Shown: piece by piece, positions 54,233 to 62,422 of the stretch
How positions within the stretch are numbered: the first letter of the stretch is position 1
Layout of the letters: every line of letters begins with the position of its first letter
NCBI GenBank assembly: GCA_026391675.1
Contig: JAPLDQ010000011.1
Location: 157,209 to 221,208, forward strand
Reading direction: 5' to 3'
DNA length: 64,000 bases
Source: Bacteroidota bacterium
Lineage (GTDB): Bacteria > Bacteroidota > Bacteroidia > Bacteroidales > JACABE01
Made by a program: the position numbers and the translations under genes
Notes under the pieces: model-generated
Told to the model about the DNA's origin: nothing
The model's input: the letters and a program-made list of their open reading frames with translations, nothing else
Database searches by the model: none

Positions 54233-54240
54233 TACTTTTG
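54233..54240 (+). promoter_or_regulatory. -7 box of the thioredoxin-like/barrel operon
   Basis: TACTTTTG, 58 bases before the ATG at 54298. Confidence 0.5.
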
Positions 54241-54297
54241 TCTTGATTTTTTAATAAATATTTAGGTAATTAATTGTCAATTTAAATACAAATAATC

Positions 54298-55077
54298 ATG
54301 AAAAAAACTTATATCCTTTTTCTTCTCATATTATTGTCATCTGTTAGTTTCTCTCAGATTGCTCCTAATTTTACAGTAAATGACTGTAATGCTTCAAGTG
54401 TAGATTTATATACACAGCTAAATTCAGGGAAAGTTGTAATAATTTGTTGGGTAATGCCTTGTTCATCCTGTATTCCGGCTTCAAAAACAACCTATAATGT
54501 AGCACAAAGCTATCAGACATCCAATCCAAACAAGGTTCTTTTTTATCTTTGCGATGATTATGGCGATACACCCTGTGCTTCAATTGATAGTTGGGCAAAT
54601 GCAAATACTATTCCTGCTTCTGCAACTTCATTAAGATTTTCAAATGCTGCTATAAATATGACCAATTATGGTAGTGCAGGAATGCCTAAAATTATTGTAG
54701 TTGGTGGTGCCTCTCATACTATTTTTTATAGTGCTAACGGAACAGTTGATCCTACAGCATTACAAACAGGTATTAATAATGCAATATTAGCTGCAAACAG
54801 TGTTAATGAAATTCAGGATGCTGCAATAGCTGCCAGTTTATTTCCAAATCCTGTAAGCAACTTATTGAATATTACTTTTCAATTAGAAAAACAATCCAAT
54901 GTTACAATTGAAATATATAATAATTTAGGTGCTAAAATATTAGCTAAATCTGAAAAATGTTCTCAGGGAAATAACAAAATAGAAGTCAATACTAAAGAAT
55001 TTAATAAAGGGATTTATTATGCTAAGATTAGTAATGGAAATACTTCTAAAACGTTAAAATTTAACCTTGTACATTAA
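54298..55077 (+). CDS. Secreted thioredoxin-like protein with T9SS type A sorting domain
   Basis: 259 aa. Signal peptide 1-20 (VSFSQ). A thioredoxin fold (about 22-165) with redox motif CSSC (MPCSSCIP) after the strand VVIICWV, and the cis-Pro region GMPKIIVVGG. Two further Cys (CDDYG, TPCAS) lie between. The last 75 residues are a type A T9SS tail (ASLFPNPVSNLLNITF; FNKGIYYAKISNG). An extracellular or cell-surface thioredoxin is unusual but known in the phylum. It is co-oriented with the Cys-Cys-Gly barrel gene 35 bases downstream, suggesting a shared role, perhaps metal or thiol handling at the surface. Confidence 0.88.
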   Translation: MKKTYILFLLILLSSVSFSQIAPNFTVNDCNASSVDLYTQLNSGKVVIICWVMPCSSCIPASKTTYNVAQSYQTSNPNKVLFYLCDDYGDTPCASIDSWANANTIPASATSLRFSNAAINMTNYGSAGMPKIIVVGGASHTIFYSANGTVDPTALQTGINNAILAANSVNEIQDAAIAASLFPNPVSNLLNITFQLEKQSNVTIEIYNNLGAKILAKSEKCSQGNNKIEVNTKEFNKGIYYAKISNGNTSKTLKFNLVH

Positions 55078-55112
55078 TATTATTTCTTTTTACCAATATA
55101 TTTCAATTCTTC

Positions 55113-56153
55113 ATGCAAATTAAATCCTTCAGGAGATTATTTCTCATAAGTTGTATTATAACTACATTAAACTATAGTAGTTTTGCTCAGTGTTGCGGTG
55201 GCGGCAATGGAAGTCCTATTGCAGGTGGTTCTTCACAGGGAGTATTACAGGAAAATCAGTTTGAAGTCAATACCAGCTTTCAGTTTATTAATACCTCCAA
55301 ATCATATACAGGTAGTATTCAGGATACTGTTTCTGCTTACAACTATCGCAGCAGTTACAATTATACCCGTTTTGGATATGGTGTTACAAAAAACCTTACA
55401 ATTTCGTTGGAAGCAGGTTATTGGTTTAATAAAACCGAAGATGAAATTGCAAAAAAAATCACTTTTACTTCAAATGGAATAGGGGATTTGATTATCTTTC
55501 CAAAGTATAATGTGTTTTTACTTGAAAAAAATCATAAACGTACTGAAATTACTGTTGGTTTAGGATTTAAAATACCCTTAGGTAAATATAATGATTCAAC
55601 CGCAATGATTGAACCATTTTCACACCAAAAATATTATATTCCGGATCCGATAGCAGTTCAGTCTTCAACAGGTTCACATGATTTGATATTTTATACCTTA
55701 ATTTCCAGATTTTATTCTTTCTATAATTTCAGGACTTTTGCCAATATTTTATATGTGAAAAAAGGATGGAACCCATTGGGTGAGAAAATGGGCGATTATT
55801 TAAGTGTAGGTTTATTTGCCGGTAAAACTTTTTTTGAAAAACTGGGAGTTACTTTGCAATTAAAAGCTGAATGGATTGCAAAAATGCAATTAAATAAAGA
55901 TGTTGCCCTTTATGGTATTCAAAGTTATGATCCATTGGCCACCGGAAGTAAAAAGTTAATCTTTGCCCCACAACTCAGTTATTCGTATAATGGATTTGTA
56001 GTTTATGTAATTACTGAATTGCCATTATATCAATATGTTACCAAGACTCAGATTGCATCTCAATACCAGACAACTCTGGGCGTTTCATACCGTTTTAAAC
56101 TGGCTAAAAAGCCTTTTGTAATCAATCCTGAGATTGAAAAAGAAATAAAATAA
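55113..56153 (+). CDS. Outer-membrane beta-barrel protein with N-terminal Cys-Cys-Gly motif
   Basis: 346 aa. The signal peptide ends at about residue 25 (SSFAQ) and the mature protein begins CCGGGNGSPIAGG. The rest is a predicted beta-barrel of about 12-14 strands (FEVNTSFQFI; YTRFGYGVTKNLTISLEAGYWF; TEITVGLGFKIPLG; SVGLFAGKTFFEKLGVTLQL) ending YQTTLGVSYRFKLAKK. The Cys pair at the mature N-terminus could bind a metal or accept electrons from the thioredoxin-like protein encoded 35 bases upstream; if the signal were cleaved as a lipoprotein, the first Cys would be lipidated, but the region before it (SFAQ) is a poor lipobox. The function is not known to me. Confidence 0.72.
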   Translation: MQIKSFRRLFLISCIITTLNYSSFAQCCGGGNGSPIAGGSSQGVLQENQFEVNTSFQFINTSKSYTGSIQDTVSAYNYRSSYNYTRFGYGVTKNLTISLEAGYWFNKTEDEIAKKITFTSNGIGDLIIFPKYNVFLLEKNHKRTEITVGLGFKIPLGKYNDSTAMIEPFSHQKYYIPDPIAVQSSTGSHDLIFYTLISRFYSFYNFRTFANILYVKKGWNPLGEKMGDYLSVGLFAGKTFFEKLGVTLQLKAEWIAKMQLNKDVALYGIQSYDPLATGSKKLIFAPQLSYSYNGFVVYVITELPLYQYVTKTQIASQYQTTLGVSYRFKLAKKPFVINPEIEKEIK

Positions 56154-56237
56154 ATTAAAGTTTGATTTATCCTCATTTCTTTTACTTATAATTTCTAATT
56201 TTTTTTAATTTTTTTATCAAATAAACAAATAGTTTAT

Positions 56238-56245
56238 TATTTTTG
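56238..56245 (+). promoter_or_regulatory. -7 box of the PorV-like/HHH operon
   Basis: TATTTTTG, 43 bases before the ATG at 56288. Confidence 0.5.
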
Positions 56246-56287
56246 TAAATACTAAAACTACTACTATTTACTAAAATTCTCTAACTG

Positions 56288-57112
56288 ATGTATTTGATGA
56301 AAACCTCTTTCCATCTATTTTTCCTTCTGTTTTTTACTTTTCAAATTTTTGCTGCAAACGAAAATACGTGCAATGGTGGCCGTTCTGCTGCAATGGGAGG
56401 CGCTTCTGTTACTTTGGCTGATTTTTGGGCGATTAATAATAATCAGGCTGGTATTGCAAATATTAAAAATGCTAAAGCCGGCATTTATTTTGAAAACCGT
56501 TTTTTACTTAAAGAGCTGAGTTATAAATCCCTTGCCTTTCTTTATCCTACTCAATCAGGTATTTTGGGATTTAATTATCATCAATTTGGTTATAACGCCT
56601 ATAAAGAACAAAAAATTGGACTCTCTTATGCCAGATCATTCAGTAAAAATTTTTCGGCAGGCTTACAGCTGGATTATATGAACACTGCATTGGGTGATAA
56701 TTATGGCAGCAAGAGTGCATTTACTTTTGAACTGGGAGTGCTTGCAAAAATTGCACCAAATCTAATGCTGGCAGCCCATATTTTTAATCCTGTAAATGCA
56801 AGGTTTAACGATTATAATAACGAAAAAATTCCTTCAGTATTCAAATTAGGTTTAAGCTATTTGTTATCGGAAAAACTTATCATTGCAATTGAATCAGAAA
56901 AAAATATCAATTTCGATGCTGTTTTTAAGGCAGGTTTTGAATACAAAATTTTGGAATTTGCTTATGCCCGAATTGGAATTTCAACAAATCCGACGATTAA
57001 TACTTTTGGCTTTGGTATTGAATATCATCAATTTACAATTGATTTTGCTTCGTCCATTCATCAAACACTTGGATATTCGCCTCAATTTTCTTTAATCTAT
57101 AACTTTAAATAG
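56288..57112 (+). CDS. PorV/PorQ-like outer-membrane beta-barrel protein
   Basis: 274 aa; the second ATG at 56297 gives a cleaner signal peptide (MKTSFHLFFLLF...FAANE) and may be the real start. The mature N-terminus GGRSAAMGGASVTLADFWAINNNQAGIANI is the FadL/PorV family opening (an R-x-x-x-M-G-G-A-x-V motif followed by N-N-Q-A-G). Beta-strands follow to the C-terminal FSLIYNFK. PorV shuttles T9SS cargo at the outer membrane; PorQ is related. At 274 aa it is shorter than PorV (about 390) and nearer PorQ-sized proteins. The HHH barrel gene starts 7 bases after its stop, so they form an operon. Confidence 0.75.
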   Translation: MYLMKTSFHLFFLLFFTFQIFAANENTCNGGRSAAMGGASVTLADFWAINNNQAGIANIKNAKAGIYFENRFLLKELSYKSLAFLYPTQSGILGFNYHQFGYNAYKEQKIGLSYARSFSKNFSAGLQLDYMNTALGDNYGSKSAFTFELGVLAKIAPNLMLAAHIFNPVNARFNDYNNEKIPSVFKLGLSYLLSEKLIIAIESEKNINFDAVFKAGFEYKILEFAYARIGISTNPTINTFGFGIEYHQFTIDFASSIHQTLGYSPQFSLIYNFK

Positions 57113-57119
57113 TAATAAG

Positions 57120-59243
57120 ATGCAGGTATTATTTAAAAAGATGATATCAATGTATTTATTATTAAGGCATTTATTGATAATTGCTTTTATAATTTTTACT
57201 TTTAATATTCAGGCTCAGCTTCCATTAAAAACTGTAAATAATGATGAAATTACAGTTGAAGAAAAAATTGAAAATATTGCTGAAAATACAGATGCAGAAA
57301 TTGATTACACCGAGCTGGTTGAAACTTTAAATTATTATAAGGAAAATCCCATTAATTTGAATAATACCAATGCTGATGAACTAAAAAAAATTTTTTTAAA
57401 TGATATTCAGATTAATGATTTGCTCAATTATATAGCAAATACCGGGCAATTGGTATCTGTTTACGAATTGCAGTTTGTAAATGGGTTTAGTAATGCCCTG
57501 ATATATAAAATTTTACCCTATATTGTGGTAGAAAAAGTGAACAAAAAATTAAGCATTTCATTTAAAGATATGTTTAAATATGGCAGGCAAAACTTATTGG
57601 TTCGCTATCAGATAACTCCTGAAGAACAAATGGGTTATTCTGCAATAACCGATACAGAATTGGCAGCAAATCCAAATCAGCGGTATCTGGGAAGTGCTGC
57701 AAAAATCTTTACAAGATATGGTTTTAATTACAGGGATATCGTAAAATTTGGTATTACAGCAGATAAAGACCCTGGTGAAGAGTTTTTCAAGGGCTGCCAG
57801 CCAGATGGATTTGATTTTTATTCTGCTTATGTCTCCTTAAAAAATATAGGACATTTAAAATCTTTGGTAATCGGCGATTTTCAGGCACAGTTTGGGCAGG
57901 GACTTACATTATGGACTGGATTAGGTGCAGGGAAATCTTCAAATCCTGTGAATGTGAAAAAGTATGCACAGGGTATCAAGCCCTATTCATCTGCTAACGA
58001 AAGTGGCTTTTTGCGTGGAATAGGTGTCTGTATTGGCAATAGAAATATTGATTTCACAATGTTTTATTCCACTAAAAATGCAGATGCAAATATTGGTGCT
58101 CAGGATACACTTAGGCAGGAAAATCTTTATATTACTTCAATTCAGGAAAGCGGTTACCACAGAACACCCGGCGAATTGGCAGATAAAAATAGCTTTAAAG
58201 AAAAGATATTTGGTTCTAATCTTTCATTTAAACATAATAACTTTAAAATCGGAGCAACCGCTTACCGTACTTTATTTAATACAGCATTAATTAAAGATGC
58301 TCAATTGTATAATCAATTTGAGTTTCAGGGGAAAGAAAATACAAATGCAGGAATTGATTATCAGTTATTGACTTATCCCTTCATGTTTTTTGGAGAAATT
58401 GCAGCAGCACAAAATGGCGCATTAGCATATATGAGCGGAATACAAGCCAGTCTGGATCCCAGGTTTTCTTTCAGCTTGATATATAGAAATTACCAAAAGG
58501 AATATCAAAACCTGAAAAGTGCAGCATTTGGAGAAAACAGCCAGAATGCCAATGAATCAGGCATTTTTACCGGAGTTGAGGTCGGAATTGCGCCCAAATG
58601 GACAGCTTCTGCATATGTAGACTGCTATTCCTTTCCATGGTTAAAATACCGCGTTGATGCACCTTCAAAAGGCAATGAATATCTGATTAAAATAAATTAT
58701 GCTGCTTCACGCCGGCTCGAATTTTATTTGCAATACCGTGAAAAAAACAAGTTAATTGATGCTGCATCACCCTTAATTATGAAATATCCTGATGTTACCA
58801 AAAAACAAAATTTAAGGTTTAATATCTCATATATCGTTAATGACTTTTTGACAATAAAAAACAGAATAGAATGGGTTAAATATCAGTATGGCAATAATTA
58901 TTTACATTATGGTTTTCTGATATATCAGGATATCTCTTATAAATTAACTAAATTGCCATTACGATTATCTGCAAGATATGCCATTTTTGATACTGACACT
59001 TACGAAGAAAGACTTTATGCTTACGAAAGCGATGCATTATTTGCCTTTTCTATTCCTGCTTATTATTATAAAGGAAGCCGGTTTTACCTGATGCTTAAAT
59101 ATGATGTAAGTAAAAATATTGATGTATGGCTAAGATACGCAGTAAGTTATTACAATAATAAAAACGTAATAAGTTCCGGACTGGATCAAATACAGGGTAG
59201 TTCGAAATCAGATATCAAACTTCAGTTTATGATAAAATTTTAA
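57120..59243 (+). CDS. Helix-hairpin-helix domain outer-membrane barrel protein
   Basis: 707 aa. Signal peptide near 1-33 (FNIQAQ); internal ATGs at 57141 and 57150 are possible starts. Residues about 60-150 have two helix-hairpin-helix motifs (PINLNNTNADELKKIFL; QLVSVYELQFVNGF) of ComEA type, followed by a large beta-barrel-like region (about 160-707: GQNLLVRYQI; VIGDFQAQFGQGLTLWTG; LMLKYDVSKNIDVWLRYAVSYY). Bacteroidota proteins of this size with an N-terminal HHH and a barrel are widespread but uncharacterised; DNA binding at the envelope is suggested by the HHH motifs. It is co-transcribed with the PorV-like gene 7 bases upstream. Confidence 0.82.
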   Translation: MQVLFKKMISMYLLLRHLLIIAFIIFTFNIQAQLPLKTVNNDEITVEEKIENIAENTDAEIDYTELVETLNYYKENPINLNNTNADELKKIFLNDIQINDLLNYIANTGQLVSVYELQFVNGFSNALIYKILPYIVVEKVNKKLSISFKDMFKYGRQNLLVRYQITPEEQMGYSAITDTELAANPNQRYLGSAAKIFTRYGFNYRDIVKFGITADKDPGEEFFKGCQPDGFDFYSAYVSLKNIGHLKSLVIGDFQAQFGQGLTLWTGLGAGKSSNPVNVKKYAQGIKPYSSANESGFLRGIGVCIGNRNIDFTMFYSTKNADANIGAQDTLRQENLYITSIQESGYHRTPGELADKNSFKEKIFGSNLSFKHNNFKIGATAYRTLFNTALIKDAQLYNQFEFQGKENTNAGIDYQLLTYPFMFFGEIAAAQNGALAYMSGIQASLDPRFSFSLIYRNYQKEYQNLKSAAFGENSQNANESGIFTGVEVGIAPKWTASAYVDCYSFPWLKYRVDAPSKGNEYLIKINYAASRRLEFYLQYREKNKLIDAASPLIMKYPDVTKKQNLRFNISYIVNDFLTIKNRIEWVKYQYGNNYLHYGFLIYQDISYKLTKLPLRLSARYAIFDTDTYEERLYAYESDALFAFSIPAYYYKGSRFYLMLKYDVSKNIDVWLRYAVSYYNNKNVISSGLDQIQGSSKSDIKLQFMIKF

Positions 59244-59300
59244 TTGCATTTAGGCTATCAGAAAAAATTTTCATCTATTTTTAATGAAAAAATCCTAATT

Positions 59301-59348
59301 ACTTTACAAACTTTATAACTTTACGAACTTAATAAACTATATAAACTC
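59301..59348. repeat. Degenerate 8-bp array before the VOC gene
   Basis: Units actttaca, aactttat, aactttac, gaacttaa, taaactat, ataaactc, ending one base before the ATG at 59350. Confidence 0.6.
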
Positions 59349-59349
59349 A

Positions 59350-59745
59350 ATGGAAACAATTTTTATTTTTTACGTTGCAAATCAGCAGAAAAGCAGGGAT
59401 TTTTATCAGTATGTCTTTCAGCAACAGCCCGTTTTGGATGAAGAAGGAATGACAGAATTCATTATAAATGAAAACAGCAGATTGGGTTTAATGCCGGAAG
59501 AAGGAATTGTAAAGCTTTTGGAAAATAAAATACCACATCCTTCATCTGCCAATGGTATTCCCCGTTCAGAAATGTATATCTATGTTGATGATCCTGAAGA
59601 ATTTTATCATCGTGCCCTACAATTTGGAGCAATGGCTTTAAGTCCTTTACAGCGAAGGAATTGGGGCGATAGTGTTGCGTACTGTTCAGATCCGGATGGG
59701 CATACACTTGCATTTGCTAAAACAAATTCTATTTATGAATTTTAA
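59350..59745 (+). CDS. VOC (glyoxalase/bleomycin-resistance fold) protein
   Basis: 131 aa. A single VOC-domain chain that would dimerise. Opening IFIFYVANQQKSRDFYQYVFQ and closing WGDSVAYCSDPDGHTLAFAK are the two beta-alpha-beta modules; the Glu/Asp/His of the second module are in place (YVDDPEEF; SDPDGHTL). VOC proteins use a metal for isomerase, dioxygenase or drug-binding roles; the specific role cannot be read. The start codon directly follows an 8-bp array, so the leader is made of repeat DNA. Confidence 0.9.
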   Translation: METIFIFYVANQQKSRDFYQYVFQQQPVLDEEGMTEFIINENSRLGLMPEEGIVKLLENKIPHPSSANGIPRSEMYIYVDDPEEFYHRALQFGAMALSPLQRRNWGDSVAYCSDPDGHTLAFAKTNSIYEF

Positions 59746-59746
59746 T

Positions 59747-59776
59747 TTTGAAAACTTAATTTTTTCATTATTTTTG
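59747..59776 (+). promoter_or_regulatory. Promoter of the peptide transporter gene
   Basis: TTTG (59747-59750), 18-base spacer, -7 TATTTTTG (59769-59776); 43 bases before the ATG. Confidence 0.6.
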
Positions 59777-59818
59777 TACATTCAAAAAAAATCAATTATT
59801 CATTAAAACACAAAACTT

Positions 59819-61369
59819 ATGTTTAAAAATCACCCCAAAGGACTTTTAGCAGCTGCGTTGGCAAATATGGGCGAACGTTTCGGTTTTTACACCATGATGG
59901 CTATTTTAGTACTGTTTTTGCAAGCAAAATTTGGCTTGACGGGTACAAATGCCGGTATTATTTATTCCATATTTTATTTCTCAATTTATATTTTAGCTTT
60001 TATCGGTGGTTTAATTGCTGATAAAACAAGAAATTATAAAGGTACAATTCTGATAGGTTTAATTTTAATGGCAGTTGGCTATTTTCTTATCGCTATTCCT
60101 TCACCAACCCCTTCTCCAAATAAAGTTTTGTTTTTAACTTTAACGTGTATCGGTTTATTTGTAATCGCTTTTGGTAATGGTCTTTTTAAAGGAAATTTAC
60201 AGGCATTGGTTGGTCAGATGTACGATAATCCTGAATATGGAAAAATGCGTGATTCTGGTTTTTCTTTATTTTATATGTTTATTAATGTAGGTGCTATTTT
60301 TGCTCCTTTGGCAGCTATTGGTGTCAGAAACTGGTGGTTAGGCAAACATGCTTTCCAGTATAATTCTGAATTACCTGCTTTATGTCATGCACAATTAGAA
60401 GGTACACTCAATGCAGGTTCAACTGCTTCATTAACAAAACTTTCTACAGAAGTATGTGGTTCTCCAGTAGCTGATATGACAGCTTTTGCAAAAGATTACC
60501 TTAACGTATTTACAACCGGATTCCATTATGCTTTTGCTGTTGCGATATTTGCAATGGCCATATCAATTGTCATATATTTAGTGAATAAGAAAAATTTCCC
60601 AAATCCTAAAAAAGTAGTTACATCAGGTAATGCTATTGATCCTGATGCAATTGTTATGGATATAAAAGAAGTTAAACAACGTTTATATGCATTATTTGCC
60701 GTTTTTGGTGTTGCAATTTTCTTCTGGATGTCCTTTCATCAAAATGGGTTAACACTTACTTTCTTTGCAAAGGAATATACCGATCTGAGCATTATGAAAG
60801 TATCTTTAGGTAGCTTTACATTAAAAGGTGCTGAGATATTTCAATCTATAAATCCTTTCTTTGTTGTATTTTTAACCCCACTTGTTTTAGCTTTCTTTGG
60901 ATGGTTAAGAAGAAACGGTAAAGAGCCTTCAACACCTAAGAAAATTGCAATAGGTATGGCCATCGCTGCTACTGGTTTCTTAATTATGGCAGTTGGTTCT
61001 TATATGCATCACTTACCTTTGCATGCTGCAATTGATCCTAAACAGGGAGGTATTCCACTGGATGAAAGTTTAAAGGTAACTCCATTTCTTTTAATCGGAA
61101 CTTATTTTGTTCTTACAGTTGCCGAATTGTTTATCAGTCCATTAGGAATTTCTTTTGTATCTAAAGTAGCTCCACCACAATATCAGGGCATAATGCAGGG
61201 TGGATGGTTAGGTGCAACAGCTATCGGTAACTCTATGTTATTTGTTGGTGCAGTATTATATGATTCAGTGCCAATCTGGATGACATGGACCTTATTTGTA
61301 ACTGCATGTACTATTTCAATGTTTACCATGATATTTATGCTTAAATGGCTTGAAAGAGTTGCTAAATAA
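59819..61369 (+). CDS. POT/PTR2 family proton-coupled peptide transporter
   Basis: 516 aa. Proton-driven uptake of di- and tripeptides across the inner membrane. Family motifs: MGERFGFYTMMAIL (the E-R-F-x-Y/F helix 1 motif), FIGGLIADKT, and the PTR2 signature region DSGFSLFYMFINVGAIFAPL; about 12-14 membrane helices. FSWMSFHQ-type segment FFWMSFHQNG is the conserved F-Y-x-x-x-x-Q equivalent in helix 7. Extra hydrophilic loop near 195-230 (LEGTLNAGSTASLTKLSTEVCG). With the DPP7-type peptidase at 17991 it supports peptide use as nutrient. Own promoter and terminator. Confidence 0.95.
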   Translation: MFKNHPKGLLAAALANMGERFGFYTMMAILVLFLQAKFGLTGTNAGIIYSIFYFSIYILAFIGGLIADKTRNYKGTILIGLILMAVGYFLIAIPSPTPSPNKVLFLTLTCIGLFVIAFGNGLFKGNLQALVGQMYDNPEYGKMRDSGFSLFYMFINVGAIFAPLAAIGVRNWWLGKHAFQYNSELPALCHAQLEGTLNAGSTASLTKLSTEVCGSPVADMTAFAKDYLNVFTTGFHYAFAVAIFAMAISIVIYLVNKKNFPNPKKVVTSGNAIDPDAIVMDIKEVKQRLYALFAVFGVAIFFWMSFHQNGLTLTFFAKEYTDLSIMKVSLGSFTLKGAEIFQSINPFFVVFLTPLVLAFFGWLRRNGKEPSTPKKIAIGMAIAATGFLIMAVGSYMHHLPLHAAIDPKQGGIPLDESLKVTPFLLIGTYFVLTVAELFISPLGISFVSKVAPPQYQGIMQGGWLGATAIGNSMLFVGAVLYDSVPIWMTWTLFVTACTISMFTMIFMLKWLERVAK

Positions 61370-61395
61370 AAAATAAAATTTATTTTATTTCAAAT

Positions 61396-61428
61396 GCCCT
61401 GTCATCAATCAATGACAGGGCTTTTTTG
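61396..61428 (+). terminator. Rho-independent terminator of the peptide transporter gene
   Basis: Perfect 10-bp stem GCCCTGTCAT/ATGACAGGGC (61396-61405 with 61412-61421), 6-nt loop, then six T. Confidence 0.92.
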
Positions 61429-61503
61429 TTTTTTATAATAAAATGTTCAATATCTTGTTAATAAAACGTAGCAGCTTTATCAAAAATCATATTGATTATT
61501 TTT

Positions 61504-61511
61504 TACTTTTG
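61504..61511 (+). promoter_or_regulatory. -7 box of the transketolase gene
   Basis: TACTTTTG followed by C, 26 bases before the ATG at 61537. It lies in the upstream extension of the frame, which supports the later start. Confidence 0.55.
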
Positions 61512-61536
61512 CAATATAACCATACATCCTATTTTT

Positions 61537-62382
61537 ATGCCAGGTATTCAAGATTTAAAACGTATTTCAACACAGGTCCGCAGGGATATTTTAAGAATGA
61601 TACACGCCGTTAATTCCGGTCATCCGGGAGGCTCATTGGGCTGCGCAGAATTCATGACAGCCTTGTATTTTGATATAATGAAACATCAACCGCAGCCTTT
61701 TAATATGGATGGAACTGATGAAGATATTTTCTTTTTGTCAAATGGCCATCTTTCAGCATTGCAATATAGTGTTTTAGCCAGATGCGGATATTTTCCAATA
61801 AGTGAATTAGCAACTTTCCGTAAGCTGAATACACGTTTACAGGGACATCCTACTACACATGAAGGTTTACCTGGTATCAGAATTGCCAGTGGATCTTTAG
61901 GTCAGGGTTTATCCGTTGCAATTGGAGCTGCTACAGCAAAAAAACTCAACAATGATAAGCGTATTGTATATACCTTGCATGGTGATGGCGAGCTCCAGGA
62001 AGGTCAGATTTGGGAAGCTGCCATGTATGCAGCTGCAAAGAAAGTAGATAATATTATTGCTACAGTCGATTACAATGGCAAGCAAATTGATGGTCCTGTT
62101 GATGATGTGTTATCGTTAGGAAATTTAAAAGCAAAATGGGAAGCTTTCGGATGGGATGTACTGGAATGTAATGGAAACGAAATGCAGGAAATTATTGATA
62201 CGTTGAAATTAGCCAAACAGCATACCGGAAAACAAAAACCTGTCGTTATATTAATGAAAACTGAAATGGGTTGCGGTGTTGATTTTATGATGGGAACCCA
62301 CAAATGGCATGGTTCTGCTCCTAATGATGAACAATTGGCAAGAGCTTTAGGACAGTTGGAAGAAACTTTAGGAGATTACTAA
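61537..62382 (+). CDS. Transketolase, N-terminal (ThDP-binding) subunit
   Basis: 281 aa from the ATG at 61537; a GTG/ATG-type start 15 codons upstream would include the promoter box. The N-terminal half of a split transketolase: HAVNSGHPGGSLGCAEFMTALYF, SNGHLSALQYS, GIRIASGSLGQGLSVAIGAA, and the ThDP motif GDGELQEGQIWEAAMYAA...VDYNGKQIDG. Transketolase moves two-carbon units in the pentose-phosphate pathway. The C-terminal subunit is normally the next gene in such split pairs, but here the next gene is a VWA protein, so the partner must be elsewhere. Confidence 0.94.
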   Translation: MPGIQDLKRISTQVRRDILRMIHAVNSGHPGGSLGCAEFMTALYFDIMKHQPQPFNMDGTDEDIFFLSNGHLSALQYSVLARCGYFPISELATFRKLNTRLQGHPTTHEGLPGIRIASGSLGQGLSVAIGAATAKKLNNDKRIVYTLHGDGELQEGQIWEAAMYAAAKKVDNIIATVDYNGKQIDGPVDDVLSLGNLKAKWEAFGWDVLECNGNEMQEIIDTLKLAKQHTGKQKPVVILMKTEMGCGVDFMMGTHKWHGSAPNDEQLARALGQLEETLGDY

Positions 62383-62390
62383 TTTAGTTG

Positions 62391-62422
62391 AAAGTTCATA
62401 AAGTTAAAAGTTTATAAAGTTG
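62391..62422. repeat. 8-bp tandem array supplying the TTG start of the VWA gene
   Basis: Units aaagttca, taaagtta, aaagttta, taaagttg. The TTG start codon (62420-62422) is the last three bases of the fourth unit. The array begins 9 bases after the transketolase stop. Confidence 0.75.
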
